This document shows positions 10,433 through 21,574 of a stretch of DNA of 64,000 nucleotides, in pieces (positions within the stretch are counted from its first letter, which is position 1; each line of letters begins with the position of its first letter). The DNA is from Gymnopilus junonius. Lineage: Eukaryota > Basidiomycota > Agaricomycetes > Agaricales > Galerinaceae. Where the stretch lies: assembly GCA_015501075.1 (NCBI GenBank), contig JADNYJ010000091.1, positions 62,001-126,000 of the forward strand, written 5' to 3'. The position numbers and the translations under genes are program-made. The notes under the pieces are model-generated. The model saw only the letters and a list, made by a program, of their open reading frames with translations, made no database searches and had not been told where the DNA came from.

Positions 10433-13400
10433 ATGCCCCAGTCTTACAAGCCAATTGCTGAAGCAGATCTCTCTGGCAAACCGAGGGGAGCCCCAAGAAG
10501 ACTACGCAAACGCTACTTGCTACTTTTTGTCTCCCTTCTTTTCAATGTCTTATCTTTCGCAATCATCTTGAGATGGCGTTCGCATGACTTGACAGGCCTT
10601 TTTTCGCACAGGATGCCCTTTGGCGATAGCTGGTATGGGGGTCTCAGCGAAGGTCCTGCCAGTGTACCAACGACAGATAATCCTGGGCATTGTGTTTCCT
10701 CACACTATCGCCTGCCTCGCCACCAGCTCCCTCAATCCATGGGCATCACTCACAGCTTCAGAGACATTAGAAATTGAGAAGTGGCTAGAGGCACCTGAAC
10801 GGCAACTCAACCTAACAAGGGCAAAGAACTCTATCGCATCTGATAATGTAATATTCAATATTGAAAAGTTCTATCCTCGGAAGGAAGAAACCATTGCTTA
10901 CCTAGAGAATCCTCGTACTTCCTTCCGGCCTAACACGCAGGCGAGAGTGACTCTTCATCATGGAGGATGGAAAGAACCTGTGGTGAAGGACTATATTGTA
11001 GGCCCATTGCCCATCGGAACACAAACGACCATACGACCACTTACTGAAATATATCATCGCAATGACATTCCTTTCAATGCTCGGGGACTTTCCCATATAA
11101 TGGAGTTGGTTGATTGGTTGGCAGACGCAGTTCGTCCGCTCACCCATGCCATGGAGGTGCATTCCGCTAGCCACGTAATATTCTACATCTTACTTATCGA
11201 CCATAGGAACTATTCGGGGATCTATCAAAGGTGCATTGAATGACACTTTGATAGGGGGTATGAATGGCCCATTCAGTTTCGATGGAAGCTTCAGGAGAGT
11301 TTGGATGACTTGGCGCCGAAATGCCCCCGGGTCCTGGATCATGCCAGTCAATTTCTATCAGTACATCGATACTTCTGGAACAGATATTTCGCAGTGGAAG
11401 ATACTCAAGGTAAGGCGATTTTCAACACCAACTCCATAATTATTAATTTACAATTCAAAGCTTATCTACCACAACCAAACATTTCCTACAACAGAGTCCT
11501 TCCTAGAAGCATTTAACAACGGGACACTCATCAGGCACATTGAACAGGCCGACCCAAACGTCGATTTATCCTGGGCAGGGCGCACTCGTATTGGTACAGA
11601 GCGGGATCTGGAATATCTCCCTGGTCCACGTTCAGTATCCTTTGCAGGCGTGCGATATAGAGTGGATATGGAACGGCAATATGTCAGTTGGATGGGATGG
11701 GGAATGTATCTTGGCTTTGATCGTGATATGGGGCTTAATCTTTGGGACATTCGCTTTCGGGGGGAACGCGTAATATATCAGGTAAGGTTTCAAACGAATT
11801 TATCTTTTCATTTGATTTTTATTGTCGTTTAGCTTGCTCCTCAGGAGGCAATTGCTCAGTACGGTATGTTCAACTTAAATTATTCAAACTCAAATGCAGC
11901 ATACTTACATGTATCTTGCAGGCGGAAATGATCCAGTTCAGGCCACAACTGCCTGGCTCGACCGCTACTTTGGAATGGGAGCCGCCGTTAGAGATATGGT
12001 ACCCCACTATGACTGCCCACAAGAAGCTGTTTATCTTCCCGCATCGACATATTCAATGATGGGTACTGTGCATGTTCAACGGGCAATCTGTATATTCGAA
12101 CAGGACACTGGCAAACCATTGTCTCGCCACACTGGTGATGAAGAAGGAGAGTTTGGTGCCGTCAAGTCATATGTCCTCACTGTGCGAAGCACGACTACTG
12201 TCGGAAAGTAAGTGATCAATCTTTATAAGAGATATAATTCAATAACACTTCCCAAGCTACGACTACTGTATGTAATTTTTTTCATCATACAACCTTATAT
12301 CTTGCTTCGACTTCTTAAACATATTTTTCCCTTTAGTGGTGCGTGGTTCCTTATTCTTGCAGTTTAATTTTTGACTAAGGTTTACCAGTTTGACTACTTA
12401 TTCTACTTGGATGGAACCATCGAAGTTCGACTTTCGGCTTCAGGATATATGCAAGGCGGTTACTGGCAACCAAATCAGGACGCCTACGGAGGAAGGATCC
12501 GCGACACTTCCAGTACGTCAGATTGCCTGATAAGTATTCCTTCCTCAATTTCATACCTTTCAAGTGGGAAATCTGCATGACCACGTTATCAATTACAAGT
12601 TAAGTCTATTCATATGTTGAGCCTCCGGGCAATTAACTGACCTTTCTCTCCGATCAACTCAGGGTCGATTTTGACATAGCAGGGACAACCAACTCGTTAC
12701 TCAGAACGACAACTGAGGTGGAAGAAGTCACACACCCTTGGCTAGATGATGATTGGGGTCAACAGCACATTCAACAAAAGATTGTCAAGGAGTACATCGC
12801 CAGCGAAGACGACGCACTTTTGAAACACCCACCTAATTTTCAAGGTGGATATGCGATGGTCAATCAGGACGTCAAAAATAGATGGGGATACCCAAGAGGA
12901 TATGCAATCCATCCAGGAAATTCTCCGATCCATAATGTACGTTCTTGCTACGTTTTAATGTTAACCTGATCACGAGGGTTTCTGGCCTTGTCCTCAGACT
13001 GTGATTGGTTCCAAACGGCTCCTTCACAATGCTAATTGGGCGAGATATAACCTCGCAGTGTCTCGTCGCAAAGAAACGGAGCCTTCATCGAGCTCTATGT
13101 GGAATTTGCAGCTGTCTGGCGCGCCTGCTGTCGATTTTCACAAATTCTTTGATGGCGAAAATATTACGCAGCAGGATCTCGTCGCATGGATTAATTTAGG
13201 GATGCACCACTTGGTGAGCTTCTAGTCAGTTCACTTTGAGTTAATGTATTCTAACAAACTCAAAGCCGTCAGCCGAGGATTCGCCCAATACTAAAACTAA
13301 CATTGCAACTTCCAGGTAAGGTCTTTCCTTGTATTCAATAGTCCATATCTGACAGGGATCGTTAAACGCTTGGTCAACAGCTTCATGCTAACGCCGTTGA

Positions 13401-13615
13401 ATTATTTCGACTCTGATATTTCTATGGAGTTAAAGAATGCCATTCTTCTCCGTGCTCCCGAAAAAGCAGGCAGTCCATATTCCTACGATGATTATGGAGT
13501 GAAACAGGATTTCAACTGCCTGCCTGAACCCCCGTCTCCGTTTGATTATACAGTCACTCCTGAAAACTTTATACGAGTGTCAGATGTATATCTGCGAGTG
13601 AAGATGGGATTCTAG
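10433..13615 (+). CDS. Copper amine oxidase 2, tandem paralogue (frame broken by two indels)
   Basis: Same exon plan as copy 1: 10433-11156, 11207-11409, 11461-11781, 11833-11863, 11922-12207, 12257-12267, 12337-12338, 12389-12512, 12565-12598, 12663-12936, 12998-13213, 13266-13315, 13381-13615. Internal exon sizes match exon for exon (31, 286, 11, 2, 124, 34, 216, 50). Exons 2 and 3 are 203 and 321 nt against 204 and 322. The start ATG at 10433 gives a basic N-terminus and an anchor (YLLLFVSLLFNVLSFAIIL). NYDY, NLHDHVINY and MHHLPSAEDSP are all present. The frame changes between CVSSHYR and NPWASLT (about 10705-10733) and again at GGGG 11216-11219, where ELFG runs into SIKGALND. All exons after the second are intact. 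Its intron 2 uses an ordinary GT donor, unlike copy 1. Confidence 0.87.
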
Positions 13616-13788
13616 GCCCAGGGCGTCAAGTGATCTTCTAATATAGACTGTTTCCTCCTGCTTTCGTTTTTCAACTGGTTGGATAGGTACTTTGATCCTT
13701 CCAACGCGGTACATATGTAAATTGTTCAGTGAATTCATCGTTCCTTGGCACAGTCATGGTAAAAGATGGTTTATACTCCAGAGTATAA

Positions 13789-16040
13789 TCAATCAATTTT
13801 CTCGATCTTCTGGCTTGAGTGGCTATCATCTTTGACTTCGTGGCGTATCTCATTTTCAACTCGTCTTCTCTGCTCTAGATGTTCGTCCCCTTCATATACT
13901 GTAGAAAACAGTTAGCAAGCTTTAAGAAAATAGATGTACAAATACATACGGAAAGCGAGTTCCTCAAGACTGCGTCCGGACGTTTCAGGGAAAAGGAAAT
14001 ATATGAAAACCACTTCACAGAGAAGCCAGACGCAGTAGCTATAGTTTCAAATTTATTTAGTGTCGTGATTGCATAGCTGGCGATTATCTTCACCTTATAT
14101 AGAATTTCCATCCTTGTAGATAAATAGGTATTAGAGCAGCTTATTCAGAGGTAATTTTTACTATGACATACCAGCATTCGCTATTCCGATAGGATTTACA
14201 AATTGATTGAAAAATCCAGCCAAACGCCCCAGCAACTGGAATACCACAATACCCTTTGCACGGACATGGTAAGGGAAAATTTCGACCAAGAAGGCTTTAA
14301 GGTGGAAAGTGTGAACGTTATGCTTTCCGCACAAGTCTGTAAAATTTTTGGCACTCACTATAACTCAGGGCATTATAAGCCATGTCGTAGCAAGGGCTGT
14401 ATATGAAAATGAAGCTGACAAAAATCATAAGATCAACTGGCGGTATTGTGCTTCATGACACATACGCTATAACTGCTCTGGATGCACCTTGACTTCCGTC
14501 AATTGCATATCTTGCGCTCGCAACCGTCCACCCCGTAAAAACGACCAATAACGAAATGGCACAAGTCTAGGGAAAGGGATATTATTAGATGGCACGAGTC
14601 GATGGCGAAAGTGACACACGAGGTAAACGGTCCTCCGCTTGAACCGAGAAACATACAGCGCCAAAACAGTGGCATTCAAGAAACCCCAGCATGTATTGGC
14701 CAGATTGATAAGATTTTTGGTACGATTGGAGTGGATGCCGACGTTGTCAAGGATCCGAGCAAGGAAATACCTGTATTCTTATTTAAAACTTCCACCCATT
14801 GAAGATAAAATCTGCAATGGCACTCACGATATCAATCCATTACCACTCCATTGCGTCGCCAGCCCAAGGAAAGCACCAATCAAAATCCGCCTCCGCATTC
14901 CAGGGGTTCTCATCAAATCGAGCCATCCAACCTTGGAATTCTCTTTCTCAATCTCTAGCGTCGTCTCAATCTGGATATACTCGACCTTCACAAACTCGGA
15001 CTCAGTATCTCCTTCCGCATGGTACTTGGCCAAAATAGCCAGGGCCTCATCACCTCTGCCTTTCGAAACCAGCCATCTTGGCGATTCAGGAAGAAAAAAG
15101 ACAAAGGTGATTTGTAGTAGACTGGGCGTGGCTTGCAGGAGGGATGGGATTCTCCAACCCCAATTGCTCGGCATGCTGAATGTTCCGAAGGTCACTCCAG
15201 CAGCAACAATCGCACCTGGTAGTGCAAGGCCGTTAGTGCCCTTGCCGCTAAGATATTTTTGGGCTTGGCATACCGATAAAATAACAGGAGTTGAAAAGCG
15301 ACCCGAGGATAGCCCGTTCTTTCGGATGACCAAGCTCTGTTGGGAATGGTCAGTTGTTCCCTTGCACACGCATTAGACTCAACCAACCTGCGAGCAAAGA
15401 GGACGCTCCAACAATCGCGAATGGAATTCCGAATCCCAAGATGGTTCTGGCGACGACAAACATCGCGACTAGAGAAAAAGGACATTCAGATATAATAATA
15501 ATAATAAAGTAAACATCAAGTGCGCTTACAATTTTGCGATGCCGCTTGGAGAGCAGCCCCAATAATCATAATGACACTGCCAAAACCGATGGCGAATCGA
15601 CGCCCAAGACCGTCTGACACAGCGGCGACAAATGGTAAAGCAAGGATAGCTCCGGCTGAGTACATTGCTGACATGACACCAAGGAGCGTTGACCTGGGAG
15701 AGTGATAGACTTGGAGAAGAACGTTAAGGGAGCTATGCAAAACAATAGGAGGAAAACTTACATTTATCCCATGAATTAACGCTTGAAGACCGTTCATCAT
15801 CGATGAATCAAAACTAGTGTTATAGTGTTTATAAACACTTTGGGATAAATAACATGGCTTGCTTACCCGCTCGTCATCTCCACGCCAATACAAGTTGGAA
15901 ATAGAATGAGATACAGCAACCGCAGGTTTGGTTTCCGATACCATGGTGTCGTGTCAGCTTTGCAAGTTGCGACACGAGTAGGTCTGGCCAGCTACTATGA
16001 GTCTTGGTTTCACCTCTTTAGCTGAGGTTGTGGTGGGCAT
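13789..16040 (-). CDS. MFS sugar transporter, lactose-permease-like
   Basis: About eleven exons on the minus strand. From the second exon to the TGA at 13789-13791 they join in frame. Twelve-helix sugar-porter hallmarks are seen in order: WYRKPNL, GFDSSMMNGLQAL, SAMYSAGAILALPF, DGLGRRFAIGFGS, ARTILGFGIPFA, ELGHPKERAILGSLFN, GAIVAAGVTFGTF, FLPESPRWLVSKGRGDEA, ATQWSGNGLISYFLARILD, YSPCYDMAYNAL, VEIFPYHVRAKG, GFFNQFVNPIG, FPETSGRTLEELAF. The likely role is plasma-membrane uptake of sugars; the substrate is not determinable. The first exon is the weak point: an ATG at 16038-16040 (MPTTTSAKE) is plausible, but the first intron junction cannot be fixed. The gene is convergent with amine oxidase 2 and divergent from NEDD8. 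Confidence 0.85.
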
Positions 16041-17230
16041 AGCGGAAAACTTCTGTCGACCAACGCGGAAGGAGTAAGGGCTATGGTTCTTGAACACGTA
16101 GAAAGTCCGTCATTTAAAGAGGCCAATCTCCAGAGCGCGGAAATAGAGCTTGATCAGATTTTCCAAAATAACGCTAGGGAATAAAAAGCTGGAAGGAGAA
16201 AGAAGCATTCGACCCCCCATTCAAAGTCTTGGCTGACAGACGTCCAACTCCTTGAGGCTCGAAGTATTTTAATTCAGGAAGACCTGCCAGCTGCATCACA
16301 GAGAAGATAGATTATCAATGGGGCCGGTCATGAAGCTATGATCTCTCGCGGATATGGACAGAGTTGTGCTTAAAGATAGTTGGTAGATGGTAGGCTTTGA
16401 AGTCAATCAAAGGGAAAAAATCCTTGATCTACGGAACGGCCGGTTCTTGGCAATATGTAGACGCCAAAGGCACTGTCATTTCGTGTGTGAGCTTCGATAA
16501 CACGGAAAATAATCGGTTGAAAAAAGGCTTCATATGTCAAGCCGATTCTTCTCTGCCAAGCTCAGCTGATCACAGTACGGTGGAATCATTGCAGCGTTTC
16601 TGCGAATGAGCTTGCTTGTGGCAATTGATTCACAGAGGAGCCAGGAGCCGGAACCAAGTACGACGCGACCTGCGTGTAAATAAATATAGCACTTAGAGAT
16701 TGATATATTAAGAGTGTAGATTCTAACCTTGATTGCTGCGTCATTGGTCCGTTTTACAAAACAATTCGCTCCCATTGATTATGGAGTTGGAACACAGTGC
16801 CAAAAAGAATACTTGCACCCCAATAGTAGGATGCTGCTTGATTGCTCGAAAGATTTATGAGCAATTCAAACTGTAGTTACGACCTGGGGAGTATTGCTAG
16901 TTCTTAAGTGCAGCGAGTGCAGTATTATTGACCATTCCGCGTGGCAAGTAGCAGTGGAAGCTTCAAAGCTTGGATTTGAAAGTTGTTTGAAAGTTGAAAG
17001 AGCAGGCCGTCTCCTGAAGTAACATCACGTGAGATTACTGTGACACTGTGAGCTAATCTAAATGGCTCGGTCTGACTCAAGCTTTGCTCAAGCTTACAAC
17101 TCTCTTTCCCTTCGCCACTCCGGATACGGAGTTTTCATAAGGATCTTTATCCTCTGTTCCGGATCTTCACCTCAAAGGACGCTCGTACTTCACGTCCGTC
17201 GTCTTTTCATCCTCAAGTCATAGATCTATC
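16041..17230. promoter_or_regulatory. Divergent intergenic region between the MFS transporter and NEDD8
   Basis: About 1.2 kb flanked by two outward-facing starts, so it should contain both promoters. Frames inside are short and unrelated to known proteins. The 150 bp before NEDD8 are pyrimidine-rich, as is usual upstream of expressed basidiomycete genes. Confidence 0.45.
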
Positions 17231-17784
17231 ATGTTGATCAAAGTCAAGGCGAGTAAAGCTTTCCACTGTTGCAATCGCTACGCGTCGCCAGACACGATAT
17301 GAGTAGAGCTGATTCTGACTGATGATTTTTTTCTTTTACAGACACTTACAGGCAAAGAGGTTATTGTCTCCTTATTTAAGATCGGGCGCGATCATGCGCG
17401 ATAGTAACGAGTTACTTATTGTATTTCTTTTGTTGGACTGTAGATCGAGCTTGACATCGATCCTGAGGACAAGGTGAGTTCCGATCTATTCTTGCCCTTT
17501 TCCACCCTGTTAAACACAAATCATTTTCCTCCTTCCGTCTACGGAATTAGATCACAAGGATAAAGGAGAAAGTCGAGGAACAGTCCGGTGTCCCCCCTCC
17601 TCAGCAACGTCTCATCTTCGGAGGTCGTCAGATGTGTGTTACCACTCTTATTTACGACCCATGTATCGTCCTACTAATACCCGTTGCTGGGATTATCAGG
17701 GCTGACGACAAGAGTGCCAAAGAGTTTAACATAAACGCCGGCGCTGTTCTGCATCTGGTCCTGGCGCTCCGTGGAGGGAGATGA
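17231..17784 (+). CDS. nedd8: NEDD8 / Rub1 ubiquitin-like modifier
   Basis: Five exons: 17231-17248, 17342-17359, 17444-17473, 17551-17633, 17700-17784, giving 77 residues. The protein starts MLIKVKTLTGKEIELDI and ends LVLALRGGR. Alanine 72 before LRGG, where ubiquitin has arginine, together with the whole sequence identifies NEDD8. NEDD8 is conjugated to cullins to activate SCF ligases. Processing would remove only one residue (Arg77) after Gly76. Exons 1 and 2 are 18 nt each. The first intron begins GC (AAG|GCGAGT), not GT. The fourth intron carries a near-perfect branch site (ctactaat, around 17671). The protein fits the family across every junction. Confidence 0.95.
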
Positions 17785-18151
17785 TAGACGGTCAGCGACA
17801 CATGTGGGAGGGCGCCCCGCTCGAACGATTTGAGTCACTCATCGCTTTAAATGGGCTATGTCTTTGGTTGGAAGAAGATTTGTGGACATTCGGAAGGAGA
17901 CGTGTACCTGTTGAAACCTTGGCTTTTTGTATGCTTGTTACATTCTTATTTGATGACTATTCTTTTGCTGTTTTTTCATGGAAATTAAACTATGCACCTT
18001 TTCTGTTTAGTGAATCCTCTGTGTTTTCTCCTGGGTATGATTTAGATGACAATTGTATGAACACTTGACACCAACGTTAAAAATTTCAAGACTTCTATCT
18101 GGGTATAGTACCTACATCTAGTTTAGCAAATTTACTTGCTGAGTATCATAT
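17785..18151. other. 3' flanks of NEDD8 and the DUF4419 gene (convergent)
   Basis: 367 bases between two converging stops. T-rich, with no gene seen; expected to hold both polyadenylation regions. Confidence 0.5.
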
Positions 18152-19700
18152 CTACCTGCTACACCATACGGATACGGCCGTCTCCATCAACTTGAGCATT
18201 ACCATTGAATAGGGAACAATGCCCCTTTCCTCCTTGTCTTTTCCTGTCAAGGAACTCCTACCCTTCTCATCGTCACCCATTATCCTTGGGTGCCACTCTG
18301 TCCCTGGTTTGGGATAAACAAACCAAGCAGGCAGAGGCTTCAACGTATCCTTCTGTTCACCCAACACAACATTGGCCATATGCCCAGCAACCAACATACA
18401 CTCCGCTTCACCCTCCCCATCCAGCACTCTCACCTCGACCTCGCAGAATCCCATTGGAACATCCGCACTATCAATGGAAGGGTACTGCACCCCGTCCAAG
18501 ACGAGTTTGGGATGATATTTTTTACTCCCGTCGAACATCCTCACGGCCTCCGTACGTGGCGTGGCTTGCCACTTTCCTTCGCTGTCCCAGACGCAGAACG
18601 CGGTGATCCACCCTGACAGATATTGGGTTCCTGAGCCAAGGGAGTAGTGGTGTGACACTTTGTTCCAAAAGTCGATGTTAGATGATGTGCGGCCGTTGTT
18701 GTCAAATGATTGTGCAAAACGGCGGATGACCGGGCGAAGGAGGGTGAACCATGCCCTGGGCTCTTCGTCCTCTGGGGGGAAGAGCATTTCCAGTTTGGAG
18801 AGACGCGAGAGGATGTTGACGTAGTCACTTTTTTCGCCTTCCAATGTGACGGAGGGAAGGCCGCACATTGTCATTTCATATTCGAAATAGCTGGATTTTA
18901 GGTCAAGTCAGTCAGTTTATCCACAAAGTTGCACAAAATATACCTTTTCATCGTTGCCATCATCATAACTGAGCACACCACTATATCATTGGGTGTTGTA
19001 GTAGTGAAATCTGGTAAGATCCAATCTTTCAGATCTGGATGGATAACCTGGGCCAACTGGAGTTAAAATTAACGATACTTGACAAGTCGTAGTGGCGCAA
19101 AATACATTTTTGTTAATCAACTCCGTCATTTGCACTGCAAGGTCCCCAAAGTGGGCAGTATGCCGTGTTCCGGCGGAAAGGATGGTGAGCTTCTTCTTGC
19201 TGTCATGCTTGACGAAGCGGGATCGGAGTCTTTCTGAATGTTTGTTAATGCTAATAATGCTCCATGATCAGATCTCGGAGGATGAGAGGAGATGAAAGGA
19301 AGACTCACTAGATGTTAAATTGCGATAGGATGGCTATCCATACATCGTCAGGCCTAGTGGGTTTTCAGTAAGCATTAGCACTAGGCATAAATTGCCTTTA
19401 TTTAGTTTGAAACTACCTTATGACCAGATGATGATGTCTGTTGTATGCATGAGTGACAGCTTGAACAAAACCATTCCTTTCACTCCTGACATCCATTTCG
19501 CGGAATTGCTGTTCAGAGAATGTACTCTGGAGAAGATTTACTTGTGGTGGCTTTGAGCATTTCTCGTCGTACACCCAGTCGCGGTGGTGGTCTGCTTTTG
19601 ATATGTGGCTATTTAATAGTTCTTCTGGGGTGTGGACGGACTCGTAGGCTTTGAAGACTGGCCGGGCTTCGACCCCTGCGACGCTGAATGTAACTGGCAT
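18152..19700 (-). CDS. DUF4419 domain protein
   Basis: Read on the minus strand from ATG 19700. The first three exons are 19417-19700, 19309-19353 and 19106-19250. Two more follow, with LAQVIHPDLKDWILPDF and then the C-terminal block from YFEYEMTMCGLP to the stop at 18152. Family-like segments appear in order: NGFVQAVTHAYNRHHHLVIR, PDDVWIAILSQFNIY, NKHSERLRSRFVKH, PDFTTTTPNDIVVCSVMMMA, CGLPSVTLEGEKSDY, FWNKVSHHYSLGSGTQYLSG, WITAFCVW. These are the conserved blocks of DUF4419, a fungal and plant family of unknown biochemical function. All joints keep frame. No signal peptide or membrane helix is seen, so a cytosolic location is likely. Confidence 0.85.
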
Positions 19701-20406
19701 GTTGTGTTATTATTTCGCAGGGGTGTAAGGCCTAGAGAGAAGGATGCCTGTGAGGTCAGATGAGGAAGATTGGATGCGTATAACTCGCCCTTTTAAACGA
19801 ATTTGGGCACCTGACAGGAATTGCAAAAATGTCGAGTTATAGAATATGTAGGCGGTGTTGGCGGTACAAACTGATGGAACAATATATCTATTCTTGTTTA
19901 TTGACAGTTGCGCTGTGAATTATATAGACCCTACGTTGTCAATTGGTCAACAGTGATGTCCACAGCGTCGGCGTACCTGGGATATATCATGGCTATTCGC
20001 AAACTTTCGAAGAACCTTGCATGGCTTTAGGACCATGGCTTCCTCGCTAAAAATTTCATAGATCGGTGGAAGAAAGGTTCCCAAGCTAGCAACTTCCATG
20101 AAAAAGAGGCGATGCGCCATTGGTAGTACAATCCAAATTGAAAAGGGCCGGTACATCGCACTGGCAGTGCTGAGTGCTTGGTGAACTGTGACACAGCCTG
20201 CGAGTGACAGACAGTACTTATTACGTGATATTGCGATCTCGATTAGGATTCCGGGCGATTATCAACCCTTGCTCAACCCGGCGATTGAGCCGAGTACTTA
20301 ATCCGAGGTGCTGTCAGTAAGGAGCCCTCATCGCTTTACACTGGAAGTTCGTAGTTAACCTTCACTACAATCTCGTGATTTTCTCGAGGACTGTGGCTAT
20401 TTTCCC
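19701..20406. other. Intergenic, DUF4419 upstream region
   Basis: About 700 bases with normal CpG content and only short frames. Contains the DUF4419 promoter; no other feature was recognised. Confidence 0.4.
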
Positions 20407-21252
20407 GCAGACTCCAAATCCTAATGCATATTTACCATGACATTGCTTAGGCTTTCATGTATAATTGCACCTTAGATGTAATCAAATTCAAGTGTATACA
20501 CTTCTCAATACTTAGTCACATTGAAATATCCCAGCTCTTCCTATTGAACTTAAAATTTTCACTGTTATTTGCTGAGATTGGGTGCATGCATTCAACTTTC
20601 CACTCCCTACCCAACCATTACCAGTAGTACTCATCACTTCCTATAGATTTTATAACTCTCTGTGTCTTCCAAAGCATCAATTAAATTCTACATAAAGCAT
20701 GTTTTGTATTCCCTGTTGAGTTTATTGGAGTGTACACTCCATTTCATGCATGCCCTTATCTGACTCAATCCCATATCTCTCATCACTCCAAGTCTTGTAA
20801 ATTACCAGCATGTTTTTTCCTCATAACTCAGCTTTCTCCCTAGTGCTTAATTGGTCTATAAGGATATAACCTGTGCCACAATTATGTTGATAATTATAGG
20901 TTAGACACCTGTCATCTTCTTTCTCATTCGGAGTCATTGGAGAACAACCCAAAACTTGTAAAGAAGGATCATGACCATTTTCTTTCTTCCATTGATCTCC
21001 AAGTTCCAGGTCAAAGTTACCAACCTAAGGTTTAAGTATCCTCTTATTTAGAAAAAATTTGTACCAGAAATTTCCTGAAGTACTTAATTCTTATCTCCAG
21101 TCTAGAGATAAATTTAGTAGGAAGATTTAAGCTAGCAGTCTGTTGTACAGTAATTGACCAGCCATGTGTGTGCCAAAAAAATGCTTCAAGTGTAGCATAG
21201 GAAGGATTGAGCTTTCTTTCAGACTCCAAACCAGTCTAGGGGACTCCCTGCT
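20407..21252. repeat. CpG-desert, ORF-free block; probable decayed transposon or solo LTR
   Basis: Between the CpG in cccgca near 20405 and the next cluster at 21253 I count one CpG dinucleotide (near 20929) in about 845 bp, while neighbouring lines hold several per 60 bases. The block is AT-rich, has no meaningful reading frame on either strand, and includes a perfect 14-bp palindrome (ggagtgtacactcc, about 20728-20741). CpG loss of this degree is expected where repeats were long methylated and deaminated. I could not define terminal repeats or a target duplication, so the element class is unknown. Confidence 0.5.
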
Positions 21253-21574
21253 GTCGGAGTTTTGCAGAAATTTCGGATCAACAAATTTAAGATAAGATTA
21301 GGAAAGTCCCCTTGCCCTCTTTTTTGAAACTTGGTTATATGGGTTATAAAAAGTGCATGGATGCATTCTTGAGAACTCTACTTTATGCTGATATGTTTTT
21401 ATTACAGATGTCGAACAAATGGGTGAGAAGTTGAGGGACAAAAGTGTACAAATAGCTGGTAAGGCATGATCTGATCGGCTTACTCCGCACTTTGATTCTG
21501 CTTCCCGAGCCAAACAGTCTATTGTCGATGTTTGTGACGACGGCTAAGGGCTTTCGGGATCGCCATCAACCGCG

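Noticed and set aside
18205..18616. Two overlapping + strand frames over the DUF4419 gene
   Set aside because: They mirror the DUF4419 coding exon; no motif and no independent start context.
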